Positions 6,565 to 13,434 of a stretch of DNA of 13,769 bases are shown here, piece after piece. The position numbers and the translations under genes were made by a program. Positions within the stretch are counted from its first letter, which is position 1; each line of letters begins with the position of its first letter. The notes under the pieces are model-generated. The model was not told the origin of the DNA, did not search any database, and saw only the letters and a program-made list of their open reading frames with translations. Source of the stretch: Planctomycetales bacterium. Its GTDB lineage: Bacteria; Planctomycetota; Phycisphaerae; SM23-33. Location of the stretch: the NCBI GenBank assembly GCA_030673005.1, contig DAOVFI010000031.1, positions 1 to 13,769 of the forward strand, in the 5' to 3' direction.

Positions 6565-7887
6565 TTGACCGTGGAACCGCCCGTAGATGCTCCCGTTGTT
6601 CGTGAGAGTTGCCGGATACAGCACCTGCTGACTCCGGAGTCGCCCGAAGGCTTGAGGGTCGTTCAGATCACCACGAATCCCGATACCTGTAACAGCCACA
6701 TTTACATGGAATCACATGTTTTTACCCCGGATTCCAGACGGTTCGTCTATCAGCGATTTAGGAAGTTCGATCCCGACGACCCCGACAAGACGGCCCGTGA
6801 CACCATACTCTGCCTGTGCGACATTGAAGATGGTTTCAGTCTGCGGCAGCTGACAGACGAGCGGGGCGCGTTGGCCCCGTCGGTCAGTCCCGACGGGAAA
6901 TACGTCTATTATATTGTGGATCAGACTGTCCCCGGCGGCGGCAGGGCGATGCTCAAGCGTCTTTCTCTCGATTCGTACGAGCGCGAGACGCTGTTGGTCA
7001 TCGACTCGCCGCTTCCGGGAACCAACTATCGTCCCAGCCGGTTCTACGTACTTTCAACGATCTCCTCGGACGGCCGGCGCCTGGCAATCTCGGCGTTCCT
7101 CGGCGACGGGCGGACCGAAGGGGCGCCTTTTGGGCTTCTTATCTTCGACCTGGTCGATTGCTCGGTAAGTCTGGTCTATGAACACCCCGAATTCTGCAAC
7201 ATGCACCCGCAATACTGCCGCTCCAAAGACCCCGAGGCCGGCCACGACGTCATGATCCAGCACAACCACGGCTCGCTGTGCGACAGTCAGGGAAAGAACA
7301 TAAAGTTATTTGCTGACGATTTGGGCGGGGATATCCACGTCATCCGCGACGACGGGACTAATTGGCGCGACCTTCCCTGGGGCAGGGACGCAGAGGAATT
7401 CTGCCATGGGCACGAGTGCTGGCGTGGAGAGGGGCTTTCCGCGACAGGAGGCGTGTGGATCGGCCCGATGGACCCCGTTCACAGGCCGATAATCGAGGCC
7501 CGGCCTGTTTCGACCGACGAAAGCACATCGCATCGTGGAAAAAATCTGCCCGGCGCCCGCAGGAACCTTATAACCCGCGAGATAGACAACCCGCGATTCA
7601 ACCATTTCGCGTTCGACCCGTCCGGCACAATGATGGTCTCGGATTGGATTCGCTACGCAGCCCAGGGCAGAAGAGGCGAGGACTGCCGACTCTTTATTGG
7701 AACTCTCCCTGAAGGAGAGGATTCTTCTCTGAAGGTCAGGTATCTTCTGCATCCGGGATGCTCGTGGAGCAATTATCTGGCCCATCCTCATCCGTTCCTG
7801 TCGCCGGACGGGCGGAAGGCGTTCTTCAATTCGGAGGTGGACGGGAATATGCAAATCTGCATGGTGGACGGGTACGAATATCCATAA
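6565..7887 (+). CDS. Oligogalacturonate lyase-like (PL22-type) beta-propeller protein
   Basis: 440 residues from a TTG with GAAGG five bases upstream; a GTG at 6571 is an alternative, and no ATG lies nearby. TolB/WD40-like propeller blades recur (FTPDSRRFVYQRF, SVSPDGKYVYYI, ISSDGRRLAIS, FDPSGTMMVSD, LSPDGRKAFFNSEVDG). The His-rich segments are HPQYCRS...IQHNHG (214-236), CHGHECWRGEG (280-290), FNHFAFDPSG (345-354) and AHPHPFLSPDG (406-416). In PL22 enzymes a metal site is built from a His in the blade corresponding to NHF and an HxH pair corresponding to HPH, so His347, His407 and His409 are the likely ligands; this mapping is from memory of the family. PL22 enzymes cleave short pectin fragments by beta-elimination in the cytosol, and the absence of a signal peptide fits. 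The Gfo/Idh/MocA gene follows 29 bases later, probably in one operon. The true substrate could be another uronate-containing oligosaccharide, and a non-enzymatic propeller cannot be excluded. Confidence 0.8.
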   Translation: MTVEPPVDAPVVRESCRIQHLLTPESPEGLRVVQITTNPDTCNSHIYMESHVFTPDSRRFVYQRFRKFDPDDPDKTARDTILCLCDIEDGFSLRQLTDERGALAPSVSPDGKYVYYIVDQTVPGGGRAMLKRLSLDSYERETLLVIDSPLPGTNYRPSRFYVLSTISSDGRRLAISAFLGDGRTEGAPFGLLIFDLVDCSVSLVYEHPEFCNMHPQYCRSKDPEAGHDVMIQHNHGSLCDSQGKNIKLFADDLGGDIHVIRDDGTNWRDLPWGRDAEEFCHGHECWRGEGLSATGGVWIGPMDPVHRPIIEARPVSTDESTSHRGKNLPGARRNLITREIDNPRFNHFAFDPSGTMMVSDWIRYAAQGRRGEDCRLFIGTLPEGEDSSLKVRYLLHPGCSWSNYLAHPHPFLSPDGRKAFFNSEVDGNMQICMVDGYEYP

Positions 7888-7916
7888 CCCGTAGAAAATG
7901 ATTGAAAGGTAAAGAC

Positions 7917-8960
7917 GTGAAAAAGGTCAAGGCCGGACTGATTGGTTGTGGAGATGTGTCTTTACGCTACGCGGAGGCGTTGCGCGACATTGACGCCGCC
8001 GAACTCGTTATCGTCATGGATACCCAAAAGCAGGTGGCGGAGAATCTCGGCGGGGAGTTCGGCGTTGCCTGTACCGACGATTTGGACGACGTTCTGTCCG
8101 ACAGAGAGATTGACATGGTCATTGTCGCCGTCCCGCATTATCTCCACGCTCCGATAACCATCCGGGCCGCCCGGGCGGGCAAGCACGTGATGTGCGAAAA
8201 ACCCATCGCCACCACCGTCGCCGACGGCGAGAAGATGATCTCGGAATGTAAAAAAGCGGGTGTAAAACTGGGGGTGAATTATGCCCTGAGGTATCATCCC
8301 GCTTCGGTCAAGGCCGGGGAACTGCTGGAGAAGGAGGCGATAGGGAAGATATTCAACATAAGCATGGTCCTGTTCGGATTCAAAGAGGAGACTTACTGGA
8401 GCCGGGGATACAGTGGCAGGTCTGTTACGGACTGGCGGGGTAATCGCTCCCAAAGCGGCGGCGGCGTCCTGATGATGAACTTCAGCCACTACATCGATCT
8501 GATTTGCTGCCTGACCGGTCTGGAGGTAATCAGGGTTGCCGCCGAATATGGCACTTACGGCTCGCCGGACGGCGTCGAGGTGGAAGACACACTGAATGCG
8601 ACCCTGAAGTTCAGCAACGGCGCCGTGGGCGGCATTAACGCCTCGACTGTTGCGCATGGCGGCAGCGGCAGCAGAGTCTGTCTCATGGGTGACCGGGGGC
8701 AGATGACCCTGGTGGCCGAGCCTATGAAAGTCTATACGACAAGGGATGACATCGATCTGGTTCCCAATGAATGGAACGAATTACCCTCCGGCGGCGACAG
8801 CGCCTTGTCCTTCTACTGCGAGATGGTGAAGGATTTCATTAACGCCGTACTGGAAGACAGACCTGCACCGATTTCAGGCGAGGATGGCCTGAAATGCCTC
8901 CAGACCGTTCTTTCCATCTACCAGGCCGGCAGGGAAGGCAGGGTCGTGGAGATTCTTTAA
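7917..8960 (+). CDS. Gfo/Idh/MocA-family NAD(P)-dependent oxidoreductase
   Basis: 347 residues. The frame is open from a TTG at 7902, but the GTG at 7917 has GAAAGGT (7904-7910) at the right spacing and begins directly on the Rossmann strand (MKKVKAGLIGCGDVS), so it is preferred. The dinucleotide-binding GxGxxS loop is at 10-15; the family's hallmark CEKPIA is at 93-98 (Lys95 in the usual catalytic/cofactor position). Residues 121-345 are the alpha/beta substrate domain with SGGGVLMMNFSHYIDL (180-195), where His191 matches the family's catalytic His. Family members oxidise or epimerise sugar, inositol and uronate carbons. Placement just after the PL22-like gene suggests it handles the released sugar or keto-acid, but the exact substrate cannot be read from sequence. 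Confidence 0.92.
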   Translation: MKKVKAGLIGCGDVSLRYAEALRDIDAAELVIVMDTQKQVAENLGGEFGVACTDDLDDVLSDREIDMVIVAVPHYLHAPITIRAARAGKHVMCEKPIATTVADGEKMISECKKAGVKLGVNYALRYHPASVKAGELLEKEAIGKIFNISMVLFGFKEETYWSRGYSGRSVTDWRGNRSQSGGGVLMMNFSHYIDLICCLTGLEVIRVAAEYGTYGSPDGVEVEDTLNATLKFSNGAVGGINASTVAHGGSGSRVCLMGDRGQMTLVAEPMKVYTTRDDIDLVPNEWNELPSGGDSALSFYCEMVKDFINAVLEDRPAPISGEDGLKCLQTVLSIYQAGREGRVVEIL

Positions 8961-9223
8961 CCCTGCAACTTCGTTTCTGTCCCTTTCTTTTTACGTAACA
9001 CTTAACCCGTATGCAATATAATCTGCTTTATCCTTGTCTGAAAAGACTTTGCAGTGATGCAGGGGATAAAAAATGAATGTTGAACCTGCGTGCCGGTAGG
9101 CAGGTGCAAAATTCTCTTTTCCTCTGTATCCCTGCAAAATGCTGTATGAACCTTTGCAAACGGCTGAACTGTTACGCCGAATTCAGACGACAACGCAACC
9201 GGCTCTTCGAGTGAGGCGGCCGC
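8961..9223. other. Intergenic spacer after the dehydrogenase gene
   Basis: No gene is supported. A T-rich run (CTTTCTTTTT, about 8983-8992) follows the dehydrogenase stop but without an obvious hairpin in front. The middle part holds the nested palindrome annotated at 9058-9136. A 12-base match (TTGTCTGAAAAG, 9034-9045) to the end of the 3639-3805 repeat is present. The 3' end leads into the promoter of the Sua5 fusion gene. Confidence 0.4.
9058..9136. repeat. Nested palindromic intergenic element
   Basis: Outer arms TGCAGGGGATA (9058-9068) and TATCCCTGCA (9127-9136) are reverse complements with one bulged base. Near their common centre is a second, imperfect palindrome running from ACCTGC (9084) to GCAGGT (9105). 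A related short palindrome, ACCTGCAGGCAGGT, occurs at 11001-11014 in the next long intergenic gap but one. The element could fold as a stem-loop in the RNA and act as a terminator or REP-like repeat; no function is assigned. Confidence 0.45.
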
Positions 9224-9253
9224 TTGACTTTTTACCGTTGAAGCCGGGATAAT
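9224..9253 (+). promoter_or_regulatory. Sigma70-type promoter for the Sua5-phosphatase/rpiB operon
   Basis: TTGACT (9224-9229) and GATAAT (9248-9253) are separated by 18 bases, each one base from the consensus hexamer. Transcription would begin near 9260, leaving a leader of only about 18 bases with GAAGGGA (9265-9271) in front of the TTG start at 9278. Confidence 0.65.
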
Positions 9254-9277
9254 TGCCCTGGTTTGAAGGGATTCTCA

Positions 9278-10435
9278 TTGGCCAGGACACGCATTATCAA
9301 GATTGACTTGCCCAGGGCTTCTTCCGGTCGGGGGTGTCGTAATATCGACACATCCGCCTTCGGTCGTTTGCTCGGCCCGGCAGTTCGGGCCTTGCGCGCC
9401 GGTCGGCTGGTGGCTTTTCCCACCGAGACGGTATATGGTCTTGGAGTATCGGCTTCGGACGCCCGTGCGGTGAGCCGGTTGCGAAAACTGAAAAATCGCC
9501 CCAAGTCGCCGTTCACGGTCCACCTGTCCGGGCCTGAGAAGGTAAAACAGTACGTCAGGGATATTCCGCTGCCGGCGCGGATACTGATAAAGAAGGCCTG
9601 GCCGGGTCCTGTAACCATCCTGCTGCCCGTCGCCGGGCAGTTTGCACATCGGTCGCTCCACGGCAAGGCGATTTACAGGCGGATTGCGCCGGCCGGGGTG
9701 GTTGGTCTGCGATGTCCGGACCATCCGGTGGCGCAGTTGCTGCTGAAGCGGATCGGCAGACCCGTCCTGGCGCCCAGCGCCAACCTTGCAGGTAAAAACC
9801 CGCCGACCTGCGCCGAAGACGTTCTCACCCAACTCGACGGACGGATCGATCTGCTGATAGACGCCGGACAGACTCGTTACGACAAGGCATCTACTATCGT
9901 TTCCTTCAAAGGATCCGGATATAAAGTCGTCCGGGAAGGCGTCTATGACGCCGGCGCTATTGAACGGATGATCCGCCGGCGGGTTCTGTTCGTCTGCACC
10001 GGAAACACGTGTCGCAGTCCCATGGCGTCGGCCTTGGCGAAAAAGATGCTTGCAGAGCGGCTCGGTTGCAGCGTCGATGATCTGAAAAGTTTCGGTCAGG
10101 AAGTAATTTCGGCGGGCGTTTTTACCGCCGACGGAAGGGCTGCGACCGGACATGCGGTCTCGGCCGTCGCCGCTCTCGGCGGAGAAGCCGGAAAACATCG
10201 CTCAAGAAATCTTACCGGCAGGTTGATTGATTCGGCGGATTTGATATTCTGTATGGGGCGAAGTCACATGAACGAGGTAGTCCGGCAGGCGCCGGACGCC
10301 ATCGGGAAAACGTTTCTCCTCGATGGTTCGGGCGACATCGAGGATCCGATCGGCGGAGATTCGCAGACGTATCTGCGGACCGCAAGGCGGATTGAACAGG
10401 CCCTGAAAAAACGAGTAAAAGAGAATATGCTATGA
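9278..10435 (+). CDS. Fusion of threonylcarbamoyl-AMP synthase (Sua5/YrdC) and YwlE-like low-molecular-weight phosphatase
   Basis: 385 residues from a TTG at 9278 with GAAGGGA six bases upstream; a TTG at 9263 is in frame but lacks a site and lies almost at the predicted transcript start. Residues 28-228 are YrdC/Sua5: FPTETVYGLG (47-56), KNR (72-74, the KxR motif) and APSANLAGK (165-173, the SxN motif). This enzyme makes threonylcarbamoyl-AMP from Thr, bicarbonate and ATP for the t6A modification of ANN-decoding tRNAs. Residues 235-383 are a low-molecular-weight phosphatase: VCTGNTCRSPMA, with nucleophile Cys240, Arg246, and general acid Asp356 in EDP. The Thr in CTGNTCRSP is the one that marks YwlE, the protein-arginine phosphatase, rather than ordinary tyrosine phosphatases; a tyrosine substrate remains possible. 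It overlaps rpiB by four bases. In Bacillus subtilis ywlC (Sua5), ywlE and ywlF (RpiB) are near neighbours, which supports the assignment. Confidence 0.93.
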   Translation: MARTRIIKIDLPRASSGRGCRNIDTSAFGRLLGPAVRALRAGRLVAFPTETVYGLGVSASDARAVSRLRKLKNRPKSPFTVHLSGPEKVKQYVRDIPLPARILIKKAWPGPVTILLPVAGQFAHRSLHGKAIYRRIAPAGVVGLRCPDHPVAQLLLKRIGRPVLAPSANLAGKNPPTCAEDVLTQLDGRIDLLIDAGQTRYDKASTIVSFKGSGYKVVREGVYDAGAIERMIRRRVLFVCTGNTCRSPMASALAKKMLAERLGCSVDDLKSFGQEVISAGVFTADGRAATGHAVSAVAALGGEAGKHRSRNLTGRLIDSADLIFCMGRSHMNEVVRQAPDAIGKTFLLDGSGDIEDPIGGDSQTYLRTARRIEQALKKRVKENML

Positions 10436-10914
10436 AAATCGCACTGGCTGCCGACCATCGCGGACAAGAAATGAAAGAGAAGGTGTACGCTCTGATGAGC
10501 GAGGCGGGAAACGAGGTTCTCGACATGGGGACCAATTCGTCGAAGAGTTGCGATTATCCGGACATGGGCTACAAGGCCGCTAAAGCCGTTGCCGACGGTG
10601 TGGCCGAATGGGGAATTACACTTTGCGGGACAGGGATCGGAATGAGCATCGTGGCCAACAAGGTCAACGGGGTACGCGCCGCAATTTGCAACGATGAACT
10701 GTCCGCCCAGATGTCCAGACGTCATAACGACGCAAACGTCCTGTGCCTGGCGACGGATATATTAGGCGAAGAGATGATGCGCCGAATCGTAACAACCTGG
10801 CTGAAGACGGAATTCGAAGACGGCGGCCGGCACGAGCGAAGGGTGAGAAAGATCGCCTGCATTGAACGCGGCGAAGACCCCGCCGGATGTATCGAACCGA
10901 ACAAAAGAAAGTAA
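10432..10914 (+). CDS. rpiB: Ribose-5-phosphate isomerase B
   Basis: 160 residues, slightly longer than the usual 145-150. ATG overlaps the preceding TGA in ATGA, which implies translational coupling with the Sua5-phosphatase fusion. Family landmarks are intact: ADHRG (7-11, Asp8-His9), CGTGIGMSI (65-73) with catalytic base Cys65, SRRHNDANVL (95-104) with His98, and GGRHERRV (131-138) for phosphate binding. It interconverts ribose 5-phosphate and ribulose 5-phosphate in the pentose phosphate pathway; some relatives act on allose 6-phosphate or galactose 6-phosphate (LacAB). The extra C-terminal tail after residue 142 (IERGEDPAGCIEPNKRK) is Lys-rich at its end and not part of the core fold. 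Confidence 0.95.
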   Translation: MKIALAADHRGQEMKEKVYALMSEAGNEVLDMGTNSSKSCDYPDMGYKAAKAVADGVAEWGITLCGTGIGMSIVANKVNGVRAAICNDELSAQMSRRHNDANVLCLATDILGEEMMRRIVTTWLKTEFEDGGRHERRVRKIACIERGEDPAGCIEPNKRK

Positions 10915-11101
10915 TACACTGTCCGAGATAAAATGAGGGGCGCCATGCCTTCACGCTTTAGCGGGTAGGTATGTTCGCGCCCTGCGCTGCGGACAAGAAC
11001 ACCTGCAGGCAGGTAGCCCCATCGTTGTTGCCCGGTCGTCAACTCACAAATCGGATACCGTTCCGGTTTATTACACCGTAGCGAACTCAGGGAGAAAGAC
11101 A
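10915..11101. other. Intergenic spacer between rpiB and the exported helical protein
   Basis: 187 bases without a gene. It holds a short palindrome ACCTGCAGGCAGGT (11001-11014), a TGTTC/GAACA pair flanking a GC-rich stretch (about 10973-11002), and at its end AGGGAG (11089-11094), the ribosome-binding sequence of the next gene. No convincing promoter or terminator was found. Confidence 0.35.
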
Positions 11102-13216
11102 ATGTGGATCGTGCGAAATCGATGGGCATTCGGGACGCTGGTTACGTTAATCGGGACAATCACGGTTTCGGCTCAGCCGGGCACCGAGGCCGCGCTATCG
11201 GGTCCGACCGCCACAACCGCACCGACAGGCCGGCAGCGACTCGAACAGGAAGACCCCGCACGTATCTCACGCTTCGTAAAGCCGCTCGAGCAGCAACTGC
11301 GAATCATCCGGAAAGCAGCCAATCAGATTGCCGCCCTCAAGGACGGGCCTGAACCCGATCACGCCAAACTCCTGAAACACGTCAAGCACCTCCACCTGGC
11401 CGGCGAAGTCTTCCGGCGGTATATCGCCGGTAAATACGCAAACCCCAAGGGAGGCCGTCGCGGAACCTTGCGCGAAGTGCAGTTGTTCCAGCAAATCCGC
11501 CAGGTTCACGAAGAAGCCGCCAACTCGGCCCTCGAGCTTTCGCAAATCAAGGACCTTCACGGTCAAAAGCCGGCGACCTCGGACAATTCCTCGAAGCTTC
11601 GATCCATGCTGAAGCAGATCGGCAAGGATATGGCTGAGCAGACCGCCATCAAGTGGGCCGAGAGGAACGGCCTGGATTACCTGCTCGTAACCGAACACAA
11701 GAACGCCCTGACCGGCGTGGTGAGGAAGAATCTGAACCTGAACCTCAAAAAGATCATCGACCGCCAGGCAGTCCGCTCGATCGGAATGCCTCTGGGCGGG
11801 CTGCGGTCGTTCAAGGCGGCCTTCCGCCTCCAGGCGCGAAGACACCTGCGACAGTGTATCAGGCGAACCGTCCTGAAAATTTCCGGCAACGGCCTGGTGC
11901 TGATGATCCTGGAACGCAATGTGCTGCGCTGGGTGGAGAACGAATTCTGGCCAAAACTCCGCGAAGCACTTCGCCCCAAAGTCAAACTCGCCCGTCGTGT
12001 TGATATCTCGGTCAAAACCCTCATGGACTCGCGCGATGAAATGAACAAGATGGTTACCCAACTGGCGAACCTGGACTACCGGAAAGTCTTCCGGGTTCTT
12101 TATCGGGCCGAAGGACGATTGGCCGCGACGAAGTATCTCGACCGCGACCTCGCCCGCGCCGACAACAAGAACCTCCAGGACCAGATGGAAGCCGCCAAGA
12201 AGATCCTTCGCCGCGACATCAGGCGTTTCAAACACCAGTACCTCATCGCCGACGAGGAGCGATGGGAGACCATTAACGATGAGTGTGCATACTTCCAGGC
12301 CAACCAGGTCGGACTGGCCAGGTTGATTGAGCGACTCAAGCCTGTAACCGCTTCGCCGCTGGTGGTGGTCTTCCCCTCACCGGCGGTTCTGGCAAAATAC
12401 GGCAGCAGGAACTTCGCTTCGTTCCCCATCTTCACCGTCGGCCTGAACGCCACACCGCCCGGAACCGGTACCCCCAAAGTCCTCGCGAAAATCGGAAGTG
12501 CGACGTTCGTGCTCCACGGTCAGAAGAACCGAAAGGGTCAGTGGGAATTCGTCGGTTTCCTTCCCGTCCTGCCCGGCGCCTGCCGGATTGTCTTCAGTTG
12601 CCCGGACATCCCCGGCTGTCAGCCGCTGGTCTATACGGCGACGAGAAAACAACTGCTCAGCGATTATATCCGCGAAAAAATCCAGAAAAAGCAGCAGGAC
12701 GTTCGGGGCTGCGCGGCCCGGTTGAAGAGTGCGCGCCCGGACGATCGACAAAGAGCGCTGAACAGTTTGCTGATGGGCTATACCGATCTGGCGGCCCTCC
12801 ACATCAAGGCGGGCCAAGTGCCCCAGGCCGGTAAAGTCGTCCGCGAAGGTCTGAATACGGCTCAGGGTAAAGCCGGCTCGTTCGAAGCGCGCCTTTGGTA
12901 CTATGTCGCAATCGACGCGTTTCGGGCCGGCAGCGCCGCCGATCTTCAGAAAGCGGCTCATCGATATGTCCAGGCCGTCAACGTACAGTTTGCCGATCCG
13001 AAAAAAAGCAAACAAAAGTATTTTCTCGTCAAACGCAAGTACTTCCTTTTCGCCGAGTTGCTGCTGACTGTCGGGGCAAAGGACCAGGCGATGCAATACT
13101 ATAAGCAGGCCGAAGCGATGATCCGCCGGATGAGCCGCCGTCCGGATTCCACCCTCCGCTCAAGCGTGTACCGTTGGCCCAACCTGCGAGCGATAGTGGC
13201 GGTGAAAAAACCGTAG
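11102..13216 (+). CDS. Exported, mainly helical protein of unknown function with a C-terminal TPR-like part
   Basis: 704 residues; ATG with AGGGAG seven bases upstream. Residues 1-24 are a signal peptide (LVTLIGTITVSA, cleavage after VSA), so the protein is exported. Residues 50-410 are Lys/Arg/Glu-rich and predicted largely helical, with probable coiled-coil stretches (IRKAANQIAALKD; LQDQMEAAKKILRRDIRRF) and a hydrophobic patch GNGLVLMILERNVLRWVENEF near 258-280. Residues about 418-515 are beta-rich (PLVVVFPSP, FPIFTVGLNA, SATFVLHGQ, CRIVFSCPD), perhaps an Ig-like sandwich. Residues 520-700 are helical pairs with spacing like TPR units (LMGYTDLAALHIKAGQVPQA, KYFLFAELLLTVGAKDQAMQ YYKQAEAM). 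No enzyme motif was recognised. It is followed by a strong terminator and appears to be its own unit. Possible roles are scaffold or envelope maintenance, but nothing in the sequence decides. Confidence 0.85.
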   Translation: MWIVRNRWAFGTLVTLIGTITVSAQPGTEAALSGPTATTAPTGRQRLEQEDPARISRFVKPLEQQLRIIRKAANQIAALKDGPEPDHAKLLKHVKHLHLAGEVFRRYIAGKYANPKGGRRGTLREVQLFQQIRQVHEEAANSALELSQIKDLHGQKPATSDNSSKLRSMLKQIGKDMAEQTAIKWAERNGLDYLLVTEHKNALTGVVRKNLNLNLKKIIDRQAVRSIGMPLGGLRSFKAAFRLQARRHLRQCIRRTVLKISGNGLVLMILERNVLRWVENEFWPKLREALRPKVKLARRVDISVKTLMDSRDEMNKMVTQLANLDYRKVFRVLYRAEGRLAATKYLDRDLARADNKNLQDQMEAAKKILRRDIRRFKHQYLIADEERWETINDECAYFQANQVGLARLIERLKPVTASPLVVVFPSPAVLAKYGSRNFASFPIFTVGLNATPPGTGTPKVLAKIGSATFVLHGQKNRKGQWEFVGFLPVLPGACRIVFSCPDIPGCQPLVYTATRKQLLSDYIREKIQKKQQDVRGCAARLKSARPDDRQRALNSLLMGYTDLAALHIKAGQVPQAGKVVREGLNTAQGKAGSFEARLWYYVAIDAFRAGSAADLQKAAHRYVQAVNVQFADPKKSKQKYFLVKRKYFLFAELLLTVGAKDQAMQYYKQAEAMIRRMSRRPDSTLRSSVYRWPNLRAIVAVKKP

Positions 13217-13221
13217 GGTGG

Positions 13222-13285
13222 CACGGTCAAGCGAGTTGAGGCCAAGTGGCCTCAATCTCGCTTGGCCGTGAGAGTCCCTCTTTTT
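13222..13285 (+). terminator. Strong rho-independent terminator
   Basis: The stem runs CACGG-T-CAAGCGAG-TTGAGGCCA (13222-13244), loop AG, then TGGCCTCAA-T-CTCGCTTG-G-CCGTG (to 13270). It has 23 pairs including one G-U and one bulged T. A TTTTT run follows at 13281-13285. It starts five bases after the TAG of the 704-residue protein gene. A weaker outer palindrome (AGTGGCG 13195-13201 with CGCCACT 13286-13292, plus AAAAA/TTTTT) extends into the end of that gene, so the hairpin may act in both directions. Confidence 0.85.
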
Positions 13286-13434
13286 CGCCACTTTCAGACA
13301 ATGCCACCGGGACTCTGATCTTTTAAATTGCGTCTGTCTTCGTTAACGATACACTGATTTCGGGAGATGGAAGCGGCCTGTGCAGAAATCGCTGCTATGG
13401 TTCCGCGTGTTGCCCTCCCACTGGTTGTGTGCCC

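Noticed and set aside
6436..6699. 87-residue minus-strand frame covering the repeat arrays
   Set aside because: It runs through non-coding repeat sequence and the start of a plus-strand gene, with no ribosome-binding site or homology.
9275..10198. 307-residue minus-strand frame opposite the Sua5-phosphatase fusion
   Set aside because: The plus strand carries all catalytic motifs of two known families; the antisense translation resembles nothing.
11267..12235. 322-residue minus-strand open frame opposite the 704-residue protein gene
   Set aside because: No ribosome-binding site or recognisable domain. It arises because the coding strand rarely uses codons that give stops on the other strand.
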